DNA from: an uncultured Burkholderiales bacterium
GTDB lineage: Bacteria > Pseudomonadota > Gammaproteobacteria > Burkholderiales > Burkholderiaceae_C
DNA: 59,590 nt
Assembly (NCBI GenBank): GCA_903864315.1
Contig: CAIPFK010000010.1
Location: 1-59,590, forward strand
Reading direction: 5' to 3'
Position numbers and translations under genes: made by a program. The notes under the pieces are model-generated. The model was not told the origin of the DNA, did not search any database, and was given only the letters and a program-made list of their open reading frames with translations. Shown here one piece after another: positions 8,732-15,427 of the stretch. The stretch's first letter is position 1. Each line of letters starts with the position of its first letter.

Positions 8732-8830
8732 AGAGCACGCAGCTGACCAGATGTTGTCATCATTAAACCCATCGAGCGTTGCGTTTTCTGTGCGTTTTTA
8801 CACCCAGTTGTGCTCTTACTCTGGTCAGCT
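8732..8830. repeat. Interleaved inverted repeats in a convergent intergenic region
   Basis: Two inverted repeats alternate between the small secreted gene and the exonuclease gene: AGAGCAC (8732-8738) pairs with GTGCTCT (8810-8816), and AGCTGACCAGA (8741-8751) pairs with TCTGGTCAGCT (8820-8830). The order a-b-a'-b' would be a pseudoknot if both formed in RNA. The 11-bp pair alone would be a long hairpin with a 68-base loop. It could act as a transcript end for one or both convergent genes, but no T-tract follows. Confidence 0.45.
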
Positions 8831-8836
8831 AACCTG

Positions 8837-9793
8837 CTAGAAATTGGCCAAGCTTTGAAGCTTTTTGTCGCCGGGTCGGTCTGAGTATTTTTCAAGACGA
8901 GAGAAGGTTTCGATCTCAACCTTGGCGTCTTTTTTGTGGCCGTAGACATTGACTTTGAGCCAGGCGAGCTCTTCTCTCAAGGCCTGAGGAGTGCCCAACA
9001 CCCGACTCCAACTTTTGATCTCTGCATTCCAACGGTAGGCCCGGCTTTTGAGGAGATCCTTGCTCTCAAAGGGTGAGCCAATGGCGTACACCTGATGCTC
9101 CATTTTCTCAATGGAGTCAAACATCGTTTGAGCCACAGTTTGTTGTTCAAGAGTCAAAGGCATGTTCAAGATTTCAAGCAAGGCCCAGCAGTCCGTGACT
9201 GCGCGGTGCGCATCATAGAAAAAACCTTGGAGCATGGCCAAGTATTCTAATTTTGCCGATCCCACCCCATTGGCTCTCCAGTTCACATCGTGAATGCTGC
9301 AGCCCCAGGGGAGGGTTGCAAAAATGGGCCACCTGTTTTCCACAAAAGGTCGGTCAAACCTTGCGTTGTGTGCAATCACCAAACTCACCCCCTCTAGCAA
9401 CTCATGCACTTCTTGGTCGTTGATCGTTTTGCCTTTGACCATTTCATTGGTGATGTGATGAATTTCGGTGCTCTCTGGGGGTATGGGAAACCCGGGATCT
9501 TCCAATTCATTGAAAACGCGAGAGACACGGATCACTTGTGCGCTCTGGGGATCGTATTCAAAGACGATCATCCCGAGCTCGATCACCTTGTCACTCAAAC
9601 TGTTCATTCCAGTGGTTTCGGTGTCCAACACCACGCCTTTCAAGGTGCCCGCTCTGGGCTTCATGGCGTCACTGAGGGTGAGCCAGGTGCTGGGGTTCAA
9701 GCGGCGCAAGACCTTGTAGTCTGGATTGGCCTCAAGGGCGCTCACCAGTGCTGGCCAGTCTTGGCTGGAGATGTCGTTGCAGTGTTGGGTCAT
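8837..9793 (-). CDS. 3'-5' exonuclease, DnaQ-like (DEDDh)
   Basis: A 318-aa cytoplasmic nuclease. Exo I is VVLDTETTG (D57, E59), Exo II includes VIAHNARFDRPF, and Exo III is DAHRAVTDCWALL, giving a complete DEDDh metal-binding set as in DNA polymerase III epsilon. About 50 residues precede Exo I and about 110 follow Exo III, so it is longer than a bare epsilon domain and is not the replicative dnaQ (which usually sits next to rnhA). The C-terminal part (YRWNAEIKSWSRVLGT) may be an added substrate-binding module. It is monocistronic. DNA repair or nucleotide turnover is a reasonable guess. Confidence 0.88.
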   Translation of the reverse strand: MTQHCNDISSQDWPALVSALEANPDYKVLRRLNPSTWLTLSDAMKPRAGTLKGVVLDTETTGMNSLSDKVIELGMIVFEYDPQSAQVIRVSRVFNELEDPGFPIPPESTEIHHITNEMVKGKTINDQEVHELLEGVSLVIAHNARFDRPFVENRWPIFATLPWGCSIHDVNWRANGVGSAKLEYLAMLQGFFYDAHRAVTDCWALLEILNMPLTLEQQTVAQTMFDSIEKMEHQVYAIGSPFESKDLLKSRAYRWNAEIKSWSRVLGTPQALREELAWLKVNVYGHKKDAKVEIETFSRLEKYSDRPGDKKLQSLANF

Positions 9794-10033
9794 ATCTAGG
9801 CTTTAAAGAAAAAGGGTGGCACTTTGAGATGGGCGCGCAGTGTTGTCCTGTGCAAAGGTGGATGGGCCGTGATCGCGCAATGTTCATGCAAGGGCAAGTG
9901 TGTTGGGAAACTTGTCTCTTTTGCCGAGTGTACAAGCTGAACTCTCCCCGTGGCTGAAGTCATGGGCTTGCGCGGCAAATTGGGCCAATGCCAAGACGAT
10001 AGCGGTGTAAAAGCGCTCTTTTGGCCCTACCAT

Positions 10034-11257
10034 TCAAGCCAACGCTCCCTTGTGTTGACCGACCTCAACAACCATGGGCAGGGTCACCCCAATGAGCGTG
10101 AGCATCAGGCCGGCACACACGAGCACCACTCCAGAGCCCCAATAGGGAATGAGCTCTGTACAAATCACCACCCCCAGGGACTGACCACCAAACAAAATGC
10201 AAGCGAACAAGGCCATGCAGGTGCCTCTTCGGTTGGGGTCGAGTTGGGTGGCCAAGGCTTGCATGGTGTTGTGAAACATAAAGAAACCAAATCCAGCCAA
10301 TGTGAAGGCCACCAAATCGACCACCCAGTCGGGTGCAAACCCAATGGATGCATAGGCCACTCCAAAAGCGATGGTCCCGACACGAATGAGTTGGGTCTCG
10401 CCCAGACGGCGAATCAACCACCTGGCCCATATCATGTATATCACCCCGCCGAGTCCAAACAGTGCCACGATGGTGCCGGCCAATGAAACACGCAAGCCTT
10501 GCTGGTCATGCAAGTGAGTCGCTGAGATGGCCAGTGCGCCAAAGGCAATGCAACCCTCCAAGAAGATGAAGCTCATCAATCGCCTGGCCCTGGGCTTGGC
10601 GAGGACCGCCTTAGCATTGATCACAAAAGACAGCGAGACCTCACCTTCTTGTGGATTGGGCAGGCCTTGGTTTTCGGATCTGGCATTGGGGTTGGACCAG
10701 AGCACCCAGCCCACCACAAAAAAGACGGCACTCACAGCCCCAAATGCCCATCTCCAACCCAGGGTGTCTGTGAGCAGTCCCCCCACCAGTTGTCCGGCAA
10801 CGATCCCCATGGTGGAGCCCAGCCCGACCTTGGCCAGAGTTTCTTGTCGAATTTGATAGTCGACCGAGTCTCCCACCCAGGCCAGACCCAAAGGGATGAT
10901 GGCCGCCGTGCATGTGGCGGTCAAGACGCGGCAAAAGACCAAAAAGGGCAAACTCCAGGCCAACGCGCTGCCCAAGCACCCCAGGCTGCAGCCCAAGGTG
11001 GCCAAGGAGAGTACCCGGTATTTGCCATAGCGGTCTCCCAAGGGGCCAAAGAAGACTTGCATGAGTCCATAGGTGATCGCAAAAAATGAAATCACATGGG
11101 CGGCTTGCGTTCGTTCGACTTGAAACTCCTGGGCGAGTTGCGGCAGCATCGGGTCACACAGGCGTTGAATCGTCATGCTGGCAAAAGTGGCAAAAGACAA
11201 GTGAAAGATGGCTCTGCGAGTCGAGGGCTCAATCACGTGGTGCAAGGGTTCAGACAT
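10034..11257 (-). CDS. MFS transporter, DHA1-like
   Basis: A 407-aa inner-membrane transporter with about 12 hydrophobic segments. Motif A is visible as FFGPLGDRYGKYRVL after helix 2, and RVLTATCTAAIIPLGLAWVGD follows in helix 4. The second half has a matching loop (ARWLIRRLGETQLIRVG). The layout is that of the DHA1 multidrug or sugar-efflux group. The start ATG (11255-11257) follows the family start. The 240 bases between its end and the exonuclease gene hold no convincing gene. The gene diverges from the phasin gene. The substrate is unknown. Confidence 0.88.
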   Translation of the reverse strand: MSEPLHHVIEPSTRRAIFHLSFATFASMTIQRLCDPMLPQLAQEFQVERTQAAHVISFFAITYGLMQVFFGPLGDRYGKYRVLSLATLGCSLGCLGSALAWSLPFLVFCRVLTATCTAAIIPLGLAWVGDSVDYQIRQETLAKVGLGSTMGIVAGQLVGGLLTDTLGWRWAFGAVSAVFFVVGWVLWSNPNARSENQGLPNPQEGEVSLSFVINAKAVLAKPRARRLMSFIFLEGCIAFGALAISATHLHDQQGLRVSLAGTIVALFGLGGVIYMIWARWLIRRLGETQLIRVGTIAFGVAYASIGFAPDWVVDLVAFTLAGFGFFMFHNTMQALATQLDPNRRGTCMALFACILFGGQSLGVVICTELIPYWGSGVVLVCAGLMLTLIGVTLPMVVEVGQHKGALA

Positions 11258-11397
11258 GGGGGCGATTCAAGAGGACATGGTGTAAAAAGTCAAATCTTCA
11301 AAATGATCAGCATGATTGACAATATCCCAGTCAATTTGAGGTGACAGGGTTTTTTAGTAAATGCTCTCTAAAGAGCGCGTTGCTTGACTCGATTGGC

Positions 11398-11425
11398 TTG
11401 AATTCAAAAGGTTCAGACCTATACT
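11398..11425 (+). promoter_or_regulatory. Sigma-70 type promoter for the phasin gene
   Basis: TTGAAT (11398-11403) and TATACT (11420-11425) are separated by 16 bases, which places the transcript start near 11432, about 72 bases before the phasin ATG. Confidence 0.5.
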
Positions 11426-11503
11426 AGTTTTACATTGCGATGCATCAAGTGTGTTGGCAAGAAGCTTTATTATCCTGTGAATCTTGAAAACTTGGAGAAC
11501 CTC

Positions 11504-12049
11504 ATGACCCTTACCCCTGAACAAATCATGGCCGCCAATAAGTCCAATTTGGAGACTCTGGTCGGATTGACCGCCAAAGCATTCGCCGGTGTGGAGCAAC
11601 TCATTGAGCTCAACTTGGCCGCAGCCAAGTCCGCGATGAGCGACACCAAGGACGGCACGCACGCTGCAATGAGCGTGAAGGATGCTCAAGAATTGTTGGC
11701 ACTTCAGTCCAGCATGTTCCAGCCCTTGGCTGAAAAGGCTGCGACTTACAACCGCCATTTGTATGACATTGCCAGTGCAACAGGCGGTGAATTCACCCAT
11801 GTGATTGAGGCTGAGATGGCCAAAGGTCAAAAATTGTTTCAAGACATGTTCGACAACATGGCTAAAAATGCGCCCGCTGGTTCTGAGTCTGCGGTGACCG
11901 CTTTCAAAACCGCAGTCTCTGCTGGCAACACGGCCCTGGAGTCGGTGCAAAAAGCCGTCAAACAAGCCACGGACATGACCCAAGCCAATGTCAAAACCAT
12001 GGCCCAACAAGCCATGAGTGCGGCCAAGCCCGCCAGTAAAAAACGCTGA
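11504..12049 (+). CDS. phaP: Phasin family protein (PHA granule-associated)
   Basis: A 181-aa helical, amphipathic protein that coats polyhydroxyalkanoate granules. It opens with the phasin_2 pattern MTLTPEQIMAANKSNLETL, then LTAKAFAGVEQLIELNLAAAKS, and ends in an Ala/Lys-rich tail (AAKPASKKR). It has no signal peptide or cysteines, as expected. The ATG at 11504 has GGAG about 8 bases upstream; in-frame extension to 11435 is unlike phasins. The gene has its own promoter and a strong terminator, so it is a single-gene unit. It implies that the organism can make PHA, although phaC is not in the window. Confidence 0.93.
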   Translation: MTLTPEQIMAANKSNLETLVGLTAKAFAGVEQLIELNLAAAKSAMSDTKDGTHAAMSVKDAQELLALQSSMFQPLAEKAATYNRHLYDIASATGGEFTHVIEAEMAKGQKLFQDMFDNMAKNAPAGSESAVTAFKTAVSAGNTALESVQKAVKQATDMTQANVKTMAQQAMSAAKPASKKR

Positions 12050-12124
12050 TTGGGTTGCAAGTGATCCCGAGCCCATGGCATGGGCTCAACAAGGGTCTTG
12101 CGATTCGCTGAGTATGAATGATTG

Positions 12125-12154
12125 GGCAGGAGGGATCACTCTCCTGCCTTTTTT
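12125..12154 (+). terminator. Rho-independent terminator of the phasin gene
   Basis: A perfect 8-bp stem GGCAGGAG / CTCCTGCC (12125-12132 with 12141-12148), an 8-base loop, then six T. It starts 76 bases after the phasin stop. There is no matching A-tract on the other side, so it acts only in the plus direction and not on pyrD. Confidence 0.9.
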
Positions 12155-12161
12155 ACGCCAG

Positions 12162-13250
12162 TCACTTTGCACTCGTGCGGTCCGCTTTCAAGGCTTGTGC
12201 GACCTCTTGGATCAAACCCGGCCCTTGATAAATCAAGCCACTGTAGAGTTGCACACAATCAGCGCCGGCCTTGATTTTTGCAACGGCATCCTGGCCATCC
12301 ATGATGCCCCCCACGCCAATGAGTGGGAAGTGAGGGCCCAAGTGTCTCCTCAATTGTCGAATGGTGTCGTTGCTTTTCTCAGTGAGTGGGCTGCCTGAGA
12401 GCCCGCCTGCTTCGTTGCCATGGGGGAGATGCGCCACACGCTCTTTGTTGAGCGTGGTGTTGGTGGCGATGACGCCCCACAGTCCTTGCTTGGCGCTTTC
12501 ATCGACTGGGCACAATCGTTTGAGCGTCAAGGCAAAGAGACTCAACTCTTCTTCGCTCATGTCGGGTGCAATTTTGATCATCATGGGCACGCGACGCGCG
12601 CTTTGTTGCATCAACTCACTGCGTTTGCACTCCAGTGCATAGAGCAAGGCAAACAAGGCCTCATCGGTCTGCAAGGAGCGCAAGTTTTTCGTGTTGGGGC
12701 TTGAGATATTGATGGTCACGTAATCGGCGTACGGGTAGACGGCTTCCAAAGCCAGCAAGTAATCCGTTTGTGCAAGCTCGATGGGCGTGGTGGCGTTCTT
12801 GCCGATATTGAGTCCCAGCAAGACCGGGGAGGCACAAGGTCTGCGCAAATGAAAACTTTGGCCAATGTGTTTCACAAAGCTCTCCGCACCCTCATTGTTA
12901 AAGCCCAGGCGGTTGATGATGGCGTTTTCTTTGGGGAGTCGAAAAATTCTCGGTTTTGGGTTGCCTGCTTGGGGCTTGGGGGTGACGGTTCCCACTTCGA
13001 CAAAGCCAAAGCCCATGCTCGACCAAGCATCGATGCACCGGGCGTTTTTGTCCAAACCTGCGGCCAGTCCCACACGGTTGGGCAATTGCAAGCCACACAA
13101 ACGCATGGGATCTTCGACTCGAGTTTGCCGGTACAAGTGAGCCAAGGGTGTGCGTTGGGTCTTTTCAAGAAATGACACCATGTGGTCATGGACCTCTTCG
13201 GGGTCCAACGCAAAAAATAGTGGTTTGATCAGGGAATAAGGCACCAGCAT
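12162..13250 (-). CDS. pyrD: Dihydroorotate dehydrogenase (quinone), class 2
   Basis: A 362-aa FMN enzyme of the inner membrane that oxidises dihydroorotate to orotate with quinone in pyrimidine synthesis. The N-terminal helices (YSLIKPLFFALDPEEVHDHM) are the membrane/quinone module that defines class 2. The core shows VGLAAGLDKNA, GFVEVGTVTP, the catalytic-loop block ITINISSPNT-like (VTINISSPNTKNLR), and the FMN-phosphate site GVGGIMDGQDA. Length is normal. The ATG at 13248-13250 is the family start. It diverges from rpiA. Confidence 0.96.
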   Translation of the reverse strand: MLVPYSLIKPLFFALDPEEVHDHMVSFLEKTQRTPLAHLYRQTRVEDPMRLCGLQLPNRVGLAAGLDKNARCIDAWSSMGFGFVEVGTVTPKPQAGNPKPRIFRLPKENAIINRLGFNNEGAESFVKHIGQSFHLRRPCASPVLLGLNIGKNATTPIELAQTDYLLALEAVYPYADYVTINISSPNTKNLRSLQTDEALFALLYALECKRSELMQQSARRVPMMIKIAPDMSEEELSLFALTLKRLCPVDESAKQGLWGVIATNTTLNKERVAHLPHGNEAGGLSGSPLTEKSNDTIRQLRRHLGPHFPLIGVGGIMDGQDAVAKIKAGADCVQLYSGLIYQGPGLIQEVAQALKADRTSAK

Positions 13251-13366
13251 GGGGGTAAACTTCTTGTGAGTTGAGAGAAAGAATCGGCGAACACGGGTGA
13301 AACAATGACGCTCGTGAATTTCTTTCCTTCGTGGTCAAATTGTTTGCGAGGTTAGGAGAATATCAC

Positions 13367-14056
13367 GTGAGTTCCATGTCACCCCAAGACGCGCTCAAGG
13401 CGCAGGTTGCCAAGGCTGCATTGTCCCTGATTGCGCCTGGCGCATGGGTTGGGGTGGGGACGGGCTCGACGGTGAACTTCTTCATCGACGCCTTGGCCGC
13501 ATCGGGTCTGTCACTTGCAGGGACCGTCTCCAGCTCTGAGGCCTCGAGCGCTCGACTCTCCAAGTTGGGGATTCCCGTGTTTTCGAGCCACGAGGTGGCT
13601 CTCCTCGATGTGTATGTCGACGGTGCCGATGAGATTGAGCCTCATGGCTACATGATCAAAGGGGGAGGGGCCGCACTCACCCGTGAAAAGATCGTGGCCG
13701 CACAATCCAAGCAATTCATTTGCATTGCCGATGAATCCAAATGGGTGCAGACCTTGGGTGCGTTTCCTTTGCCTGTTGAAGTGATTCCCATGGCCGCAGC
13801 CAGGCTCATCCAGTGTTTTGAGGCTTTGGGCTCCCAGGTGCAGGCGAGTCTGCGCTTAAAAGATGGGCAGCCATTGGTGACTGACAACGCGCAACACATC
13901 TTGGACGTGAAGGGACTGGAGATCCACGACCCCTTGGCCTTTGAATCCATGGTCAGTCAGTGGCCAGGGGTGGTCACGGTGGGGGTGTTTGCTCATCAAA
14001 AAGCCAATGTCTGTCTCTTGGGAACTCCTCAAGGGGTGAGAACCCTCTATTTTTGA
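13367..14056 (+). CDS. rpiA: Ribose-5-phosphate isomerase A
   Basis: A 229-aa cytoplasmic enzyme of the pentose phosphate pathway interconverting ribose 5-phosphate and ribulose 5-phosphate. The motifs are GVGTGSTVNFFIDAL (phosphate binding), VDGADEIEPHGYMIKGGGAAL with the catalytic Asp/Glu/Lys region, REKIVA and IADESKWV. The GTG at 13367 is chosen because AGGAGA sits 7-8 bases upstream; the ATG at 13376 is in frame but too far from that site. The stop codon lies inside the left arm of a 14-bp perfect inverted repeat, described separately. Confidence 0.95.
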   Translation: MSSMSPQDALKAQVAKAALSLIAPGAWVGVGTGSTVNFFIDALAASGLSLAGTVSSSEASSARLSKLGIPVFSSHEVALLDVYVDGADEIEPHGYMIKGGGAALTREKIVAAQSKQFICIADESKWVQTLGAFPLPVEVIPMAAARLIQCFEALGSQVQASLRLKDGQPLVTDNAQHILDVKGLEIHDPLAFESMVSQWPGVVTVGVFAHQKANVCLLGTPQGVRTLYF

Positions 14057-14094
14057 CATCCTCCCGGCCCTGAAGAGACTGGGAGGATGTCAAA
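14052..14094. repeat. 14-bp perfect hairpin on the rpiA stop codon, IS200/IS605-end-like
   Basis: The arms TTTGACATCCTCCC (14052-14065) and GGGAGGATGTCAAA (14081-14094) match perfectly around a 15-base loop that reads GGCCCTGAAGAGACT. The TGA of rpiA (14054-14056) is within the left arm. No T-tract follows the right arm, so it is a poor intrinsic terminator in the plus direction. The arm text (GACATCCTCCC, loop with CCCTGAAG) resembles, from memory, hairpins that close tnpB-bearing IS200/IS605 elements. No transposase is left. Confidence 0.55.
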
Positions 14095-14350
14095 CTTGAG
14101 GGCCTGCAATGCACAGGCACTGAGGACAAGCTCGAACTCACACACAATTTCTTGTGGCCGTGAACTCGATTCACCCCTGCGGGTGGTCGGGGCCGTGATG
14201 CAGCCTTGGCGTCCCGCACGCGGTCTACCCTGCGACTGGTCGTTTTGACCATTTTGCAGTCGGTCTCGATGGGTGGATCACTTGGAAGTCCTGCTGACGG
14301 CTTAAACCCCCGTGAAAGTATCAACAGGACTTTCTAAAGTGATGAAGTTT

Positions 14351-14377
14351 ATTATATGGGAATATTTCCCATATAAT
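14351..14377. promoter_or_regulatory. Operator-like palindrome A
   Basis: ATTATATGGG-N7-CCCATATAAT, a perfect 10-bp inverted repeat around seven bases (AATATTT); the perfect arms extend to 15 bp (14348-14362 and 14366-14380). Each arm carries a TATAAT-like -10 box, one per strand. It lies 190 bases before the DUF6502 ATG. Confidence 0.65.
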
Positions 14378-14379
14378 AA

Positions 14380-14399
14380 ATAAGATGGGAAATATTCCC
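14380..14399. promoter_or_regulatory. Operator-like partial copy B
   Basis: ATAAGATGGG-N7-CCC. The left arm matches palindrome A at 8 of 10 bases and the spacing is identical (AAATATT between GGG and CCC); the outer right arm is degenerate. Its centre is 29 bases from that of palindrome A, close to three helical turns, so cooperative binding on one DNA face is possible. Confidence 0.5.
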
Positions 14400-14533
14400 T
14401 TGTTATTGCTGGGGTTGATGAATTCTTATGTATTCATAAAACGGCAAAAGAAGCTATTTTTGTCGAAATAACAACATATTGATCTCGAATTTGCGCTGAG
14501 AAATCCTCTTTTCCATGAGATTTTAAATAATGT

Positions 14534-14560
14534 ATTAAATGGGTAAAAATCCCATATAAT
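14534..14560 (+). promoter_or_regulatory. Operator-like palindrome C overlapping the DUF6502 promoter
   Basis: ATTAAATGGG-N7-CCCATATAAT, one mismatch between the arms and the same 7-base spacing as palindrome A (TAAAAAT). The right arm ends in a perfect TATAAT (14555-14560). The DUF6502 ATG is at 14567, seven bases later, where transcription should begin. No ribosome site precedes the ATG, so the mRNA is probably leaderless. A protein bound here would cover the -10 box. Confidence 0.6.
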
Positions 14561-14566
14561 GAGCTG

Positions 14567-15427
14567 ATGACGAATTTTGACCCCAACACCGCGCCCAAGG
14601 ATCAGTCCTCAATGGATGAGATGTTGGCCATTGTTCAGCCCTTGGTGATGTGGATGAGCCGCACAGGGATAGGTTACACAGAGTTTGCTACGGCTTTGAA
14701 GCCCTTGTTTTGGAAAATGGCCATGATGGAGCTCGAGCGATTGGAGCGCAAACCGTCGGATTCTGCGGTGAGTTTATTGTCGGGTTTGCACAGAAAAGAA
14801 GTCAGGACCTATCGCGAGGAGTTGAACATGGACGCGCTTCAAGTTCAACAAAAGCGCGAGCACTGGGGTAAACCCAGCGCCGCGAGTCAAGTGGTGACTC
14901 GGTGGTTGAGTCTGGGGCTTGGGGAAGAAATAGCCTATTCCGGCGCACAGACGTCGTTTGAGTCATTGGCGCAATCGGTGTCAAAAGATTTTCATCCCCG
15001 CTCCGTGTTGATGGAGATGGTGCGTCTTGGTGTGGCACAAGATTTGGGTCAACACGTGCGATTGCTCAAAGCGAGTTTTAGTCCCGACGCCAAAAATAAA
15101 GAGGCGAGTCAAATGTTGGCGGTGAGCGTTGCCGACCATTTGTCGGCTGGCATCCATAATTTATTGAGTCCAGACGCCAGCAAGTTTCTCGAGCAAAGCG
15201 TCTTTGCCGATGGCTTGAGTGCACAGTCAATTGAGCGTTTGAACGCCATGGCGCGCGAGCTTTGGGCCCAGGCCCTCAAACAAATTGTTCAAGCTGCAAC
15301 GCAAATGGTGCAAGAAGACGCTGGGTGCGCACAGCCCCATCGCTTTCGCCTAGGGTTGTTCACGTTTGCCGCGGATCAAGAAGGCCAGCCCGCGCTCTCG
15401 AACTCATCATCGGACCCCAAGCCATGA
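14567..15427 (+). CDS. DUF6502 family protein, putative DNA-binding regulator
   Basis: A 286-aa cytoplasmic protein with no signal peptide or membrane segment. The N-terminal region fits DUF6502: an initial helix pair (LAIVQPLVMWMSRTGIGYTE, FATALKPLFWKMAMMELERL), then SAVSLLSGLHRKEVRTYREE (about residues 66-85), which reads like the recognition part of a winged helix. The middle region (about 150-240) is helical with no known motif. The start ATG directly follows palindrome C and has no ribosome site. Its stop overlaps the start of the DUF5666 gene as ATGA. The family identification is from pattern memory; a role as a regulator of this locus is inferred from the helix-turn-helix-like segment and the palindromes upstream. 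Confidence 0.75.
   Translation: MTNFDPNTAPKDQSSMDEMLAIVQPLVMWMSRTGIGYTEFATALKPLFWKMAMMELERLERKPSDSAVSLLSGLHRKEVRTYREELNMDALQVQQKREHWGKPSAASQVVTRWLSLGLGEEIAYSGAQTSFESLAQSVSKDFHPRSVLMEMVRLGVAQDLGQHVRLLKASFSPDAKNKEASQMLAVSVADHLSAGIHNLLSPDASKFLEQSVFADGLSAQSIERLNAMARELWAQALKQIVQAATQMVQEDAGCAQPHRFRLGLFTFAADQEGQPALSNSSSDPKP

Larger units (their letters stand above)
14057..14566. other. Gene-free 0.5 kb region: possible IS remnant plus AT-rich regulatory DNA
   Basis: Bases 14095-14337 are GC-rich and hold no credible gene. A minus-strand open frame (about 14324 to 13974) is Arg/Ser/Pro-rich, without any transposase motif; it could be the decayed tail of a tnpB-like gene ending at the hairpin. Composition changes sharply near 14340: bases 14341-14560 are AT-rich and carry one complete, one near-complete and one partial ATGGG-N7-CCC palindrome. 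A smaller inverted repeat TTATG-N4-CATAA also lies around 14430. I see no tRNA or open frame in the AT-rich part. Confidence 0.5.

Noticed and set aside
8732-8836. Integron attC site
   Set aside because: The inverted repeats lack the RYYYAAC / GTTRRRY ends, and no integrase or cassette array is present.
9796-10033. Possible small genes in the gap between exonuclease and MFS genes
   Set aside because: Open frames on both strands lack ribosome sites and have shadow-like composition.
14052-14094. Hairpin as a rho-independent terminator of rpiA
   Set aside because: The stem is strong, but there is no T-tract after the right arm. On the minus strand only TTTT-like sequence follows the left arm, where no gene ends.
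13974-14324. Minus-strand open frame downstream of rpiA as a gene
   Set aside because: It overlaps the rpiA coding end, is Arg/Ser/Pro-rich with no motif, and has no good start. It is at most a remnant, so it is described as part of the gene-free region.
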